The translations under genes were made by a program, and so were the position numbers. From positions 1 through 22,161 of the IMG/VR virus record IMGVR_UViG_3300025732_000294: 22,161 nucleotides of DNA; one strand, 5' to 3'. Positions within the stretch are counted from its first letter, which is position 1. Each line of letters opens with the position of its first letter. This document shows positions 5,811-13,705 of the stretch, one piece after another. The notes under the pieces are model-generated. The model worked only from the letters and a program-made list of their open reading frames with translations, was not told where the DNA came from and made no database searches. Source of the DNA: a virus.

Positions 5811-5950
5811 ATTTTGGTTTTGGTCTCGGGCTTGATTGCCTCCGACGTCTACACAAAGGACGATTCCGCGCCCGACGTAAAGTACAATCGCAACTTTTTT
5901 TGCTGCGGTTTTTAAGTCGCGCAGAACCAACGACTTGCGAAGGTTAGAAA
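5811..5950 (-). other. 140-nt gap between tail and lysis/recombination modules
   Basis: This is the longest stretch without a supported gene. It is AT-richer than its surroundings and holds a run of seven A (minus strand), an inverted repeat AAGTCG...CGACTT with an 11-nt loop at about 5910-5935, and two copies of ACGTCGG. No T-run follows the inverted repeat on the minus strand, so it is not a convincing terminator. I found no good -35/-10 pair. A promoter for the left-hand genes could lie here, but only the gap itself is seen. Confidence 0.35.
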
Positions 5951-6277
5951 TTACACATCGGCAGCGTCAGCGAACGCATCGGAGCCGAAGTCGCACGCTA
6001 GCGGCTCGGCCTTCGCGGCAACGTAGAACTGCGCGAGGACGTCGGAGTTTTCGAGCGCAGCCGGCGAGAGGTACTGGTCGAACTTCGCGCCAGTAAGCCA
6101 GAGCTTCGCGATGAACGGCGAGAGCGCCTGCTTGCCTGACTGCGCGGCGGACGCATCGACGAACAAGGCAAACCAGCCGACGGCCTCACGAGCGGATCGG
6201 TCCCAGCGCGTCGCGATCAGCCGGATGTAGTTTCCCGAGACGCCGCTCGGCATTGTGAATGTCTTTTGAAGCGCCAT
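5951..6277 (-). CDS. Hypothetical protein after the tail tip gene (108 aa)
   Basis: ATG 6277 follows the stop of the tail tip gene by 1 nt. It reads MALQKTFTMPSGVSGNYIRL, then IATRWDRSAREAVGWFALFV and a moderately acidic end. Small proteins opening with a similar 'MALtkTf..p.G..gnYw.i' pattern occur downstream of tail tip genes in other phages. Part of the tail tip or an associated structural protein is therefore plausible. No domain is named with confidence. Confidence 0.65.
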   Translation of the reverse strand: MALQKTFTMPSGVSGNYIRLIATRWDRSAREAVGWFALFVDASAAQSGKQALSPFIAKLWLTGAKFDQYLSPAALENSDVLAQFYVAAKAEPLACDFGSDAFADAADV

Positions 6278-6278
6278 G

Positions 6279-9200
6279 TTAGGAGTAGTCGACGAGCTCA
6301 ATCGAGAACCGCTGCAAGCCCGTTGCTGGGTTGGTTCCGTCGATCGTTCGCAGGCTGAAGTATGCAGTCGTGCTTGAGTTGCTCGCGTTGTCGTAATCGT
6401 ACACGCCGGTGATGTTGGAATTGCTGGCGCATTGGATCAGACCCGCATCCGGCTTTGCGCTGAAGCCTCGATTCGTGATGTCGATTGTGATCGTCGAAGT
6501 CCCTCCGGCGAACGCTACGGTCAGCACGTCGGAAACTTCGTATCTCACGTTGACCTGCCGCGTGCTTGACCCGCCGCCGGTCTTGAGTCCCGTGACCTGC
6601 GTGTCGGTCGTGTTTTGAACCGAGATCGAACCGGCAACGAACTTGATGACGGAATTGAGGTTGGTGGAGTTCGTCGCACCGGCTGAAGCGTTCCCGCTTC
6701 GATCAACTGACCGCACCGCGAAATACTGCGCCGCTAGAGAGAGCGTGTAGTGGTAGAAAAAGGTTTCGGTAATGATCGGCGTTTCCCAAGTAATCGCTCC
6801 GCCGAAGGTCGAGGAATAGCCGATCTGGTAACCGACGACGCTCTTCGTCGTTGATGCCGTCCAAGAAAGTTTCGCGGCGTAGAATTGCGCGCCGACCGAC
6901 GTGTAAGCCGGAGGAACGGAAACCGTCGACGAAGGTGATGCAGCGGCGAGCCCCGTCGGATCAGCCGGTGCCGTCGTGTTCGTCGGAGCCGTGCGCGAGA
7001 GCGTCGATGAGATCGTCGAGGCAACGCCGAAGTTCGAGATGCCGCGAGCGGCGAACTCGTAGGCAACTCCGCAAGACAAGTCGTCAATCGAGGCCGCAAT
7101 GCTTCCGCTTGAAAGCTGATTGGCGACAAGCCATTCGCTCGCTCCGCTCCGCCGGTAGAGGATGTCGAGCGCGATCGCTCCGCTCGGCATTGCGGGAGCC
7201 GTGACCGTGATGCGTGCAAAGGAGGTTCCGTCGGTCGAGAGATAGGTCGTCTCGCTCGCGTAGGTTGGCGCGTTCGGCGTAGCAGGCGCCGTCGGATCGA
7301 CGCTGCCGCCGCTGACGTAAGTCGGAACCGCGGTCGCACGATTCGAGAAGCCGGAGACGTTCTCAAGGAAATCGTAGGCATTGACCCAGTAATAATACGT
7401 CGTGCTGATCGTGACCTCGGTATCGACGAAGCGCGAAGCGCGGACCTCGGCGATCTTGTCGGCCGCGGCACTCGCCGGAGTGACGCCGGTCGTGTTGCGG
7501 TAGATGCCGTACTCGGAAAAATCGGCCTCGGTATTGTCGGCCCAGTCTAGAGAGACGGCCTTGCCCGTTCCGACGGAAGCCGTGAGCGAAGTCGGAGTCG
7601 CCGGAGCCGTCGTGTCCTTGGCAACCGTCACGCTTGCCGTGAGGTAGCTCGTAGCGATCTGGAAGTAGGAAAGTCCGTAGATGCGAACGTCGTAGCTCGT
7701 CCCGATCCGCACGTCGCTTGAGATGTAGTCGAGCGTCTGATCGCCATCGACGCGGCTCCACGTCAGGTACGTCGTCGCGTTGCCCTGCTTGTACTCGATC
7801 ACCACGTCGCCGCCGCTCTGAATGAACTCCTCGCTCGGAGCTGACCACGCGACCTTGATCCGCGGAAGCGCCGTTCCGTCGGCTTGGATGAGTTGCGTCG
7901 TGCCGTCCGCGGTAAGCGCGAGATTCGTCGGAGCGTCGAGCGCAAATGGGTCCGGCAGCGTCGTCGTCGGAGCGTTTGCGACCTCGACCTCATCGGATGT
8001 GCTCCAATCATAGACCGAGGACGCGGTCTCGCGCAGCGTCATCTCAACCGCTAACTGTGGCGGCGTGCCGTCCGAGACGAAGTTCCAGCCGATGACCTCG
8101 AAGACTTTCGCGCTCCAGCCGTAGCGCGCCATCGTGAGCATCACGGTGTCGCCAGCGCGGACCTGCATCGCGTCGAGTTTGAAGCGAGCCGTCACCGTGA
8201 TCTCCTGCCGAGCGCGTCGCAGTTCGATCCGCGCCAACCGCTGCGCGCAGGAACTCGAGGTCGTCATCGGCAGCGTTACGTCGCGCCAGTAACGGACATT
8301 GTTATCCGCGGTCAGGTATGCCGCGGGAGCGAGCGGAGGAAAGTCGGTCGGTTGCCACTCGGATTTCGCGGAGACGAACACGCCTTTGACCGCGTTCACT
8401 CGGTCGCGGGCGCTTGTGCGGGTCTGCACCGTTATTCCGCCAGCGAAGTCCGAGTCGGTCAGCGTAACAGTCGGGATGCGGTATCCGGCCGCGTACGGGA
8501 TTATTTTCCCGCCGCTGTAGGCGACGAGACCGCCCATAGCGGACATCAGTTTGCCGATGTTCTCATCCGGCGAGGCGCTCGTGTAGAGGACGCCGTTGGT
8601 CTCGTAGCGGTTCTCGTATGTCGCCGGCACCGTCACCGGCTTAACCTCGACTTGCTCGTCGCAGATGTTCGCCGCGACCGTGAACGCGGTATCGTCCATC
8701 TCGGAGGAGGACATCCCCATCCCATAGGTCGAACTCGTGAGGTAGTCTCGCAGACAGAGCGCGGCGTTGGCGGTATAGTAGCTCGTCGCTGTCCGCGGGT
8801 CGTAGACCTTTTTCCCCTTCACCATCGCGGAAATGTTCGGGATACCGCCGGTCCAGACTTGGTCGCTCCACGTCAGTTGAACGTAGATGTAGGCTATGCC
8901 CTTGAGCTCGTGAGCGTTCGTCCACTTGCCATTCGTCAGTCCCGCGGTCGCGTCTCTCAAATCGGTTTGAACCGTTTGGTTGTCAGCTCCCAGTTTCTTG
9001 TAGACCTTGGCGTATCCAGTAAATCTGCCAACGCAGGCTTCACTCGGTCCGGTGTGAGCGAGCTCGTCGTTGAAGTAGACGTCGCCGATCTCCTCGACCT
9101 CGTGACCGGCGAGCGCGACGACGAGGTGAAGGTACTCGTTCTTCGTGCCGGTCGTGCTGATATAAACGACGACGCCGGAAGCGCGGGTCTGGCCGTAGAT

Positions 9201-9422
9201 TATCTGCCGCGCAGCAATCGGCGAGCGGACCATTTGCGTACGGTTCGCGAGCGACGGATCGGAGAAGCTCGGAGCCTTCGGAGCGAGCAGCTTCGACGCC
9301 GCCATTGACGCCGCGGTCGTCGCGATGAAGGTCAGCACCGTCATCACGGCCTGCGCCGCGGCGATGCTCAAGCCGACATCCATCAGCGCGATCCAGACCG
9401 TGACTGCGATTGCTTGCGGCAT
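6279..9422 (-). CDS. J: Tail tip / host specificity protein J-like, with fibronectin type III repeats
   Basis: A 1047-residue protein, similar in size to lambda gpJ. The N-terminus has hydrophobic segments (VWIALMDVGLSIAAAQAVMT). The diagnostic region follows at about residues 65-130: RSPIAARQIIYGQTRASGVV, then LHLVVALAGHEVEEIGDVYF. The central part (about 250-470) holds the tip-forming domains, including ARQEITVTARFKLDAMQVRAG. From about residue 485, several fibronectin III-like repeats occur, bounded by Pro-rich joints (ATPTSLTASVGTGKAVSLDW, NTTAPADPTGLAAASPSS). The end is beta-rich and probably contacts the receptor. It trails a NlpC/P60-like gene by 3 nt, the same K-(I)-J order as lambda. 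It would sit at the distal end of a flexible tail and choose the host. Confidence 0.9.
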   Translation of the reverse strand: MPQAIAVTVWIALMDVGLSIAAAQAVMTVLTFIATTAASMAASKLLAPKAPSFSDPSLANRTQMVRSPIAARQIIYGQTRASGVVVYISTTGTKNEYLHLVVALAGHEVEEIGDVYFNDELAHTGPSEACVGRFTGYAKVYKKLGADNQTVQTDLRDATAGLTNGKWTNAHELKGIAYIYVQLTWSDQVWTGGIPNISAMVKGKKVYDPRTATSYYTANAALCLRDYLTSSTYGMGMSSSEMDDTAFTVAANICDEQVEVKPVTVPATYENRYETNGVLYTSASPDENIGKLMSAMGGLVAYSGGKIIPYAAGYRIPTVTLTDSDFAGGITVQTRTSARDRVNAVKGVFVSAKSEWQPTDFPPLAPAAYLTADNNVRYWRDVTLPMTTSSSCAQRLARIELRRARQEITVTARFKLDAMQVRAGDTVMLTMARYGWSAKVFEVIGWNFVSDGTPPQLAVEMTLRETASSVYDWSTSDEVEVANAPTTTLPDPFALDAPTNLALTADGTTQLIQADGTALPRIKVAWSAPSEEFIQSGGDVVIEYKQGNATTYLTWSRVDGDQTLDYISSDVRIGTSYDVRIYGLSYFQIATSYLTASVTVAKDTTAPATPTSLTASVGTGKAVSLDWADNTEADFSEYGIYRNTTGVTPASAAADKIAEVRASRFVDTEVTISTTYYYWVNAYDFLENVSGFSNRATAVPTYVSGGSVDPTAPATPNAPTYASETTYLSTDGTSFARITVTAPAMPSGAIALDILYRRSGASEWLVANQLSSGSIAASIDDLSCGVAYEFAARGISNFGVASTISSTLSRTAPTNTTAPADPTGLAAASPSSTVSVPPAYTSVGAQFYAAKLSWTASTTKSVVGYQIGYSSTFGGAITWETPIITETFFYHYTLSLAAQYFAVRSVDRSGNASAGATNSTNLNSVIKFVAGSISVQNTTDTQVTGLKTGGGSSTRQVNVRYEVSDVLTVAFAGGTSTITIDITNRGFSAKPDAGLIQCASNSNITGVYDYDNASNSSTTAYFSLRTIDGTNPATGLQRFSIELVDYS

Positions 9423-9425
9423 AGC

Positions 9426-9830
9426 TTAAAACGTCCAGCACCGGAGAGGATTGTCCGAGGCAAAAATCAGACCGACCGGACCGACGAACGCCGCGACGTT
9501 ACCGAGGCATATTCCGAGAGCCGGACCCGTTGGCGTCATTCGCGCAAGGATGTCTCCGCGGCCTATGCGCTGCGGCTCGATCTCGCGGAGCTGCCCGTTG
9601 CCTCCGGCGATACCGATCACGCCGCCGGAAGGCTTGAGCATCCGCATCGCTCCAAGCGGCGTGTGATAGCGCCCGCGAAAAGGTGCCGCCAGATCGCAGC
9701 CGGAGGCTTTCAAGACCCAGTCGGCAGCAAAGGTCGCGCAGTCGTTTTTACCCCACGCAAACGGCATTGCTCGGCGTTCCTCGATGAACTCCGCGAGCAG
9801 CGTCGGCCAGTTGGAAGCGCGAGAGATCAT
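9426..9830 (-). CDS. Tail-associated NlpC/P60-like cysteine hydrolase (DUF6950-type)
   Basis: 134 residues starting MISRASNWPTLLAEFIEERR. The motif PFAWGKNDCATFAADWVL (about 23-40) contains the catalytic-type cysteine in the NlpC/P60 and DUF6950 pattern 'f.wG.nDC..f.ad'. GRGDILARM (about 88-96) is the second conserved strand, and LGICLGNVAAFVG follows where the family often has its His region. The expected histidine is not obvious here, so activity is uncertain. Lambda gpK has a related domain and acts at the tail tip, opening peptidoglycan at infection. ATG 9830 shares TGATG with the preceding stop. It is followed by the J-like gene, which supports the role. Confidence 0.78.
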   Translation of the reverse strand: MISRASNWPTLLAEFIEERRAMPFAWGKNDCATFAADWVLKASGCDLAAPFRGRYHTPLGAMRMLKPSGGVIGIAGGNGQLREIEPQRIGRGDILARMTPTGPALGICLGNVAAFVGPVGLIFASDNPLRCWTF

Positions 9831-10465
9831 CACTCGTAGGTCTGCTTCGTAGTCTCGCCGCCCTTGTCCCAATCCGTCGCCTGAGTCTGGTTCGGATTTC
9901 CCCAGTAAATCGCCTTTTCCTGTATATCGTTGACGAACTCAAGACCGAGATCGCCCGCGAAAAGGTTCTGTTGCTCCTCGTCGGTGTAGCGCACCTCACG
10001 CGGCCGCTTGAAATCCATCAGCCGCGACTCCGCGGTCATGATGATCTCGGCGGTCTGTCCATCGTCCGAGACCTGCATCACATCCATCCGGCCAGAGAAG
10101 ACCGTGACCGGAGACGAGATCAACGTGCCGGCGGTAGGCGACAGCGCGCCGAAGAGAATCGCGCACTCGCGGCCTTGGTAGTCTTCTGTAAGCGCCAGCG
10201 AGACGTTCGCGGTCGGAACGCCAGAGAGCTTCATCGTGATGCCACGCGCAGCGAGGTCCGTCGTCTCCTCTACCGGCGAGATCGTGCCGAGCGTACCGAG
10301 TCCGAGGTAAGTCGTCGAATTGTAGAACAGCGAGCCGTAGCCGGTCCAAAGATAGACCGGAGTCGAGAAGCCAAGGTTGGCGAGCAGGATCGGAGAAAGC
10401 TGCGCGGTGGTGACTTCCGTCACCATATCGGACGAGAGCGTGCGACCGGCGGTGGTAATGCTCAT
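9830..10465 (-). CDS. Minor tail protein of the DUF2163 type
   Basis: A 211-residue protein. The characteristic part is VFSGRMDVMQVSDDGQTAEI, then IMTAESRLMDFKRPREVRYT and DEEQQNLFAGDLGLEFVNDI. This matches the DUF2163 / phage BR0599 C-terminal pattern 'f.G.id...v.d......e.ESrl..l..p..r.yt...q...fp.D.g...v'. In other phages this gene lies between a distal tail or hub protein and the NlpC/P60 gene, exactly as here. It is probably a hub component analogous in position to lambda gpL, although the tip-specific cysteine cluster of gpL is not seen. ATG 10465 overlaps the upstream stop (ATGA). Confidence 0.8.
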   Translation of the reverse strand: MSITTAGRTLSSDMVTEVTTAQLSPILLANLGFSTPVYLWTGYGSLFYNSTTYLGLGTLGTISPVEETTDLAARGITMKLSGVPTANVSLALTEDYQGRECAILFGALSPTAGTLISSPVTVFSGRMDVMQVSDDGQTAEIIMTAESRLMDFKRPREVRYTDEEQQNLFAGDLGLEFVNDIQEKAIYWGNPNQTQATDWDKGGETTKQTYE

Positions 10466-11043
10466 TGCGCCACGTCCTCAACGATACCGAAGTTCACTCC
10501 GTAAATCTTCGCGAGCTCAATCGTCCAGTTCGTCGCCGGCTCGGAGAGACGGAAGACGCCTTTCGCGTTCGTGTAGGTGATCGACGTGCCGGCCGAGTAG
10601 CTCGAGCGCAGTACAGGAAACAAGTCCACGCTGCTCGAGGAGTTGACCTGCACGACCTTGTAGAGCGAGGTGCTGATCTGGAGCCAATCGCCCACGGCGA
10701 AGGAGCCGGTCGCGCCGGCGAAGGTGAGCGTCGAGCTGTTCGCGGTCGCGCTTGAGACGGTCAGCGTACCGGTGACGGTTCCACGCGGCGAAGTGTTCGC
10801 GTAGTCTTGGAAATAGAACGTCCCGCGCTGCGCCGCGAGCAAGAAGCCGATGATCTCCTCCGCATCGGCGCGAGTCATCGGGGGACAATCGACAGAGCCG
10901 AGCCAGCCCTGCCCGCTCCAGTTGTATTGCTGCGTCTGAAGTGTGAACGGCGACGTGTTGCGCGCCGAGGCGCTCACTCCGGTCAGCGAGAGACGCGAGA
11001 CGCGGAACGGCGACGGCGGCGTGAGCGGATAGGAAATTGCCAT
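10462..11043 (-). CDS. Minor tail protein, M/distal-tail position
   Basis: A 193-residue protein beginning MAISYPLTPPSPFRVSRLSL. Residues about 60-85 (ADAEEIIGFLLAAQRGTFYF) resemble the turn region of distal tail-type proteins, where a domain boundary lets an inserted module occur. The middle (residues about 88-165) is a beta-rich inserted domain with VGDWLQISTSLYKVVQVNSS and PVLRSSYSAGTSITY. The C-terminus returns to FRLSEPATNWTIELAKIYGV. It lies straight after the tape measure gene and before the DUF2163 gene, the place of lambda gpM or a distal tail protein. The gap to the tape measure stop is 3 nt. Confidence 0.7.
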   Translation of the reverse strand: MAISYPLTPPSPFRVSRLSLTGVSASARNTSPFTLQTQQYNWSGQGWLGSVDCPPMTRADAEEIIGFLLAAQRGTFYFQDYANTSPRGTVTGTLTVSSATANSSTLTFAGATGSFAVGDWLQISTSLYKVVQVNSSSSVDLFPVLRSSYSAGTSITYTNAKGVFRLSEPATNWTIELAKIYGVNFGIVEDVAQ

Positions 11044-11046
11044 AGG

Positions 11047-12402
11047 TCAGGCGAAGGCGGCGCGGTAGGCTCCACCGCGACGAACCATGTCGGGAATCTC
11101 GGCCTTCAGTCGCTTGCGCTCGGTGTCGAGGATCGGAGCAAGCTCGGCGCGAGAGATGCCGGAGGCGATGTTGTAGGTGATGTTTATGCCGCCACCACCG
11201 AAGGATGCGCCGGCAAGTCGGTCGTTGCTTACGATGGAGCCAGATGTCCGCGGCACGAAAAGCTCAGGTCCGCGTTCTCCGACAATATACGGATTGCCGG
11301 AGCCGACGGGACCGCCTTCGGCTCGGAATAAGTTCTTGAAGAAGTTCCCTAGGCCGGTTCCGAGAGGAGCCGTGACTGCCTCGCGAAACGCCATCCGCAG
11401 TAGGTCTTGACCGAGACCGCGGAGAACCTCCGACAATTTGTTTCCGGCCAAGATCGCGTCCTCGAAGGATTGCGAGATGATCTCTCCGGCCTGCCGAGCG
11501 ATTCGAGCGTTGGTCGTTTCTAGACCGATGAGCTTCTGACGAAGCGGCACCATTTTCTCGTAGATTTCCGCGAGCCTTTCGCGCTGCGCGATTTCTTCCT
11601 CGGTTGCTCCTTCGGGGTCGAAAGTCTTCGGCAGGTTTTGGATCAACGCTTTTTCCTCTGCCGCAAGAGCTGCGACTTGCCCTGTCAATCTTTCGTAGAG
11701 TTGATCGGCTGTAAGCAAGTGCTGCACTTCGTCCTCGAATGTCTGACCAAGTCTTTCTCTACCTTTGATAAAGTCGTCGTTGACCTTGATCGCCGTCTTC
11801 TTCTGTTCGATCTGAAGCTGCACAATTTCCTTCTGCCGCATCAGCGTGTTCAATTCCTCGGAAAATGCAGGGTCGGAAGCCTCGTCGTTTGCCCTCTCGA
11901 TTTCGTCCGCGAGGCGGGCGAAGTGCTGCGCCGGAGTTTCTCCGATGGCGAGGAACTCTCGAGTCATCTGATCGAGTTCCTTATTCATCTCCTTGATCTT
12001 CGGGAGATCGCGCTCAACGCGAGTTTGCTCCGCGATTCCTGCGGACTGAACTTGCGAGACGCCGGTCAGCGCGTCCTTCAAATCGAGCACGCCATTGACC
12101 GCGCTGACAACGCCCATTTTGAGCGCCTGCATCATCGAGTCCAGCGCGCCCGTCGCTCGCGTTACTTTATCGAGTTCGTCTTTTGTCGCCCCAAACTTCT
12201 CGGACTCTTTCTCGACATCCCGCAGCGCGTTGTTGAATCCCATCAACGCACGCTTCGCGATGGTGAAAGTCAGGAAGCCACCGAGCGCCGCGCTTGCTTT
12301 TCCGACCGCAGATTGCAGTCCGGCAAGCGAGCGTTGGATGCCGGCGAAGACCTGCCTCGTGAGGTCGAGCGCCCTGATTGCGATGACAGCTTCAGCGGCC
12401 AT
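11047..12402 (-). CDS. H: Tail tape measure protein (short)
   Basis: 451 residues. The N-terminal part is helical and Ala-rich (MAAEAVIAIRALDLTRQVFA). A long coiled-coil region covers about residues 60-300. The C-terminal signature at 360-396 (RAEGGPVGSGNPYIVGERGP then ELFVPRTSGSIVSN) is typical of tape measure proteins. The end is Gly-rich and then charged. Its position directly after the chaperone frameshift pair confirms the identity. With the usual 1.5 Angstrom per residue the tail would be roughly 68 nm or less, short for a siphovirus (lambda gpH is 853 residues). There is no Shine-Dalgarno; ATG 12402 lies 11 nt inside the end of the upstream frameshift ORF, so translation is probably coupled. 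Confidence 0.88.
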   Translation of the reverse strand: MAAEAVIAIRALDLTRQVFAGIQRSLAGLQSAVGKASAALGGFLTFTIAKRALMGFNNALRDVEKESEKFGATKDELDKVTRATGALDSMMQALKMGVVSAVNGVLDLKDALTGVSQVQSAGIAEQTRVERDLPKIKEMNKELDQMTREFLAIGETPAQHFARLADEIERANDEASDPAFSEELNTLMRQKEIVQLQIEQKKTAIKVNDDFIKGRERLGQTFEDEVQHLLTADQLYERLTGQVAALAAEEKALIQNLPKTFDPEGATEEEIAQRERLAEIYEKMVPLRQKLIGLETTNARIARQAGEIISQSFEDAILAGNKLSEVLRGLGQDLLRMAFREAVTAPLGTGLGNFFKNLFRAEGGPVGSGNPYIVGERGPELFVPRTSGSIVSNDRLAGASFGGGGINITYNIASGISRAELAPILDTERKRLKAEIPDMVRRGGAYRAAFA

Positions 12403-12876
12403 TTCGGTTCTTGAGTTTGTTCTTGTGGTCTAGATACGCGAGCCAGCCATCGAGTTCCGTTTTCGGCATCTGCACGACCTCCGACGCAAACTTGCCGAGC
12501 AATTCCGCGATAGCATAAACGGCGAGGAAGTCGGCGGCTTCCCCGCCGTGCATCAGTTTTTTAGGTCTTCAACCTTCGGCGCATCATCCGCGAGGATCGC
12601 GTTTGCAACGCGAGCAATCACATTTGAGTCGGCCTTGTGGAGCAGCGTCGGACGGTGGTCGATGTTGAACAGCTTCTCGCCCTTGGCATCGGTCGCCTTG
12701 AGGATCAGGATGTCCACCAGCAGCTCCATATCGTTCTCGCGACTCTTCCGGTAGAGCTTGTTCTTTTCGGCAAGCGTGACCGGCGTCGCGTGAATCGTGA
12801 GTTTCCACTCGGGAACCTCGATCACCTTGGAGCCGAGGCTTGAGAAATGCTCGCGGACTAGATCAATGGCGTCCAA
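12392..12876 (-). CDS. Tail assembly chaperone GT fusion made by -1 frameshift (161 aa)
   Basis: Reading goes from TTG 12876 to the slippery AAAAAAC at 12562-12556, shifts back one base, and continues in the -1 frame to TGA 12394-12392. The product is 161 residues instead of 107. The added T part reads MHGGEAADFLAVYAIAELLG, then KFASEVVQMPKTELDGWLAY, and ends in basic residues. The extension is helical and compatible with binding a tape measure, as the T domain of lambda gpGT does. The ATG inside TGATG at 12553-12551 could also allow independent initiation of a 53-residue T protein by reinitiation. The frameshift is inferred from signals in the sequence. Confidence 0.8.
12532..12562 (-). promoter_or_regulatory. 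Programmed -1 ribosomal frameshift signal
   Basis: On the minus strand the last codons of G read CTA AAA AAC TGA, which contains the canonical heptamer A AAA AAC (12562-12556) in the correct phase, followed immediately by the stop. After a 7-nt spacer comes a perfect 6-bp stem, CGGCGG (12548-12543) pairing to CCGCCG (12537-12532), with loop GGAAG. Heptamer, spacer and stem match the geometry of known -1 signals. Hairpin extension and pseudoknot options were not computed. Confidence 0.88.
12553..12876 (-). CDS. G: Tail assembly chaperone G-like protein (107 aa)
   Basis: The unshifted product of the pair, located between the tail tube and tape measure genes as in lambda. It starts with a rare TTG at 12876. 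An in-frame TGA lies 6 nt upstream and a good TGAGGTGA precedes it, so no other start fits. The sequence runs from (Met)DAIDLVREHF through LTIHATPVTLAEKNKLYRKS to VARVANAILADDAPKVEDLKN and is mainly helical. G proteins coat the tape measure with the GT form during tail assembly and are absent from the finished virion. The last two sense codons (AAA AAC) are part of the slippery site. Confidence 0.83.
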   Translation of the reverse strand: MDAIDLVREHFSSLGSKVIEVPEWKLTIHATPVTLAEKNKLYRKSRENDMELLVDILILKATDAKGEKLFNIDHRPTLLHKADSNVIARVANAILADDAPKVEDLKN

Positions 12877-12884
12877 GTGTCACC

Positions 12885-13271
12885 TCAAACGGTTAAGGTT
12901 GAGAGCGTGCCGTTGCCTTCGATGGTGATCGAGCCTTCGACCATACCGTCGAACGCGGCGCTGATGTCGAACTTGGTCACGATGCCACCGCCCGAGTAGT
13001 AGGTGTCGGTGGAGTCTGCACCCTCGGGATAGAGGTTGACCGTGACCGAGGAGCCGACCGTCAGCGTGAGCTGGCCGGCATCTGTCTCGTCCCAGTAGAG
13101 GTCGCCCGAAACGGACCACGTCCGCATCGTAGCTTTGCGCGTGCGGAACGTGTCGCCGATGACAGAGTCCTCGACGGTGTCGGATGAATTGGCGAGAGCG
13201 TAGTTGCGAAGCTCTCCGATGGTGGTCGAGGAAATCTTGATGAGCCCCTCGCGGCCGAGATGGTTTGCCAT
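12885..13271 (-). CDS. V: Major tail tube protein
   Basis: 128 residues, beginning MANHLGREGLIKISSTTIGE. It includes NYALANSSDTVEDSVIGDTF (the loop and strand region common in tail tube proteins) and a beta-rich body (WSVSGDLYWDETDAGQLTLT, FDISAAFDGMVEGSITIEGN). Length and strand pattern fit the siphovirus tail tube fold. The position between a U-like terminator and the chaperone pair matches lambda V. It would assemble as stacked hexamer rings around the tape measure. ATG 13271 follows the upstream stop by 1 nt. Confidence 0.82.
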   Translation of the reverse strand: MANHLGREGLIKISSTTIGELRNYALANSSDTVEDSVIGDTFRTRKATMRTWSVSGDLYWDETDAGQLTLTVGSSVTVNLYPEGADSTDTYYSGGGIVTKFDISAAFDGMVEGSITIEGNGTLSTLTV

Positions 13272-13272
13272 A

Positions 13273-13704
13273 TTAGTCGGTGGTGAGATAGATAGCGTTG
13301 AAGGTGTGCCGAGCGACGCCCCATTGGCGCTCCTCGTCCGGCTCGATCACATAATTGACCCGCGTCAAATGAAGATCGCGGCACGCTCCTCCGAGCGTAA
13401 CGTCAGCCAGAACAGCGGCCTCAACCGCGGCGCTCCCCGTATCGAGCAAGTCGTCAAGAATCGTCGAGGCCGTGACTGCGGTGAAGTAGTCCACGTTGAC
13501 CTCGAGCGTGCGGTATTGGACGCGATTGCTCGGCGCGAGCGAGCGCACCTCGATGTTTTCATTCACCGCGTACACGGCGCAGGCTGGAAAGCTGACCGAG
13601 GCAATCGTGCGGTCGCGGCCTTTCAGCAGATTCGCCGTGACCACGACCGAAGCTCCGGTGATGGCGTTGCCGATGGCGTTGCGGATGTCGGTGCGAGTGC
13701 TCAT
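13273..13704 (-). CDS. U: Tail terminator protein, U-like
   Basis: 143 residues starting MSTRTDIRNAIGNAITGASV. Helix-then-strand order with FPACAVYAVNENIEV, RTLEVNVDYFTAVT and the closing WGVARHTFNAIYLTTD resembles lambda gpU: 'p.v.Vy', then 'l.v.v', then 'f...Y.it'. Terminator rings cap the tail tube when the tape-measured length is reached and bind the head connector. I chose ATG 13704, 1 nt after the preceding stop; the longer TTG- or GTG-start version overlaps the previous gene. Gene order Z-U-V supports the call. Confidence 0.75.
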   Translation of the reverse strand: MSTRTDIRNAIGNAITGASVVVTANLLKGRDRTIASVSFPACAVYAVNENIEVRSLAPSNRVQYRTLEVNVDYFTAVTASTILDDLLDTGSAAVEAAVLADVTLGGACRDLHLTRVNYVIEPDEERQWGVARHTFNAIYLTTD

Positions 13705-13705
13705 C

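Noticed and set aside
5100-5915. A 271-codon plus-strand open frame over the lysozyme region
   Set aside because: Very Arg/Ser-rich, with no domain, and it covers two supported minus-strand genes.
5910-5935. AAGTCG/CGACTT inverted repeat as a terminator for the tail genes
   Set aside because: On the minus strand it is followed by A residues, not T, and the stem is only 6 bp with an 11-nt loop.
8352-9308. A 318-codon plus-strand open frame opposite the tail tip gene
   Set aside because: The protein is Arg/Val/Asp-rich with no recognisable pattern, and it mirrors the codon structure of the J-like gene on the other strand. GC-rich genes often give such antisense frames.
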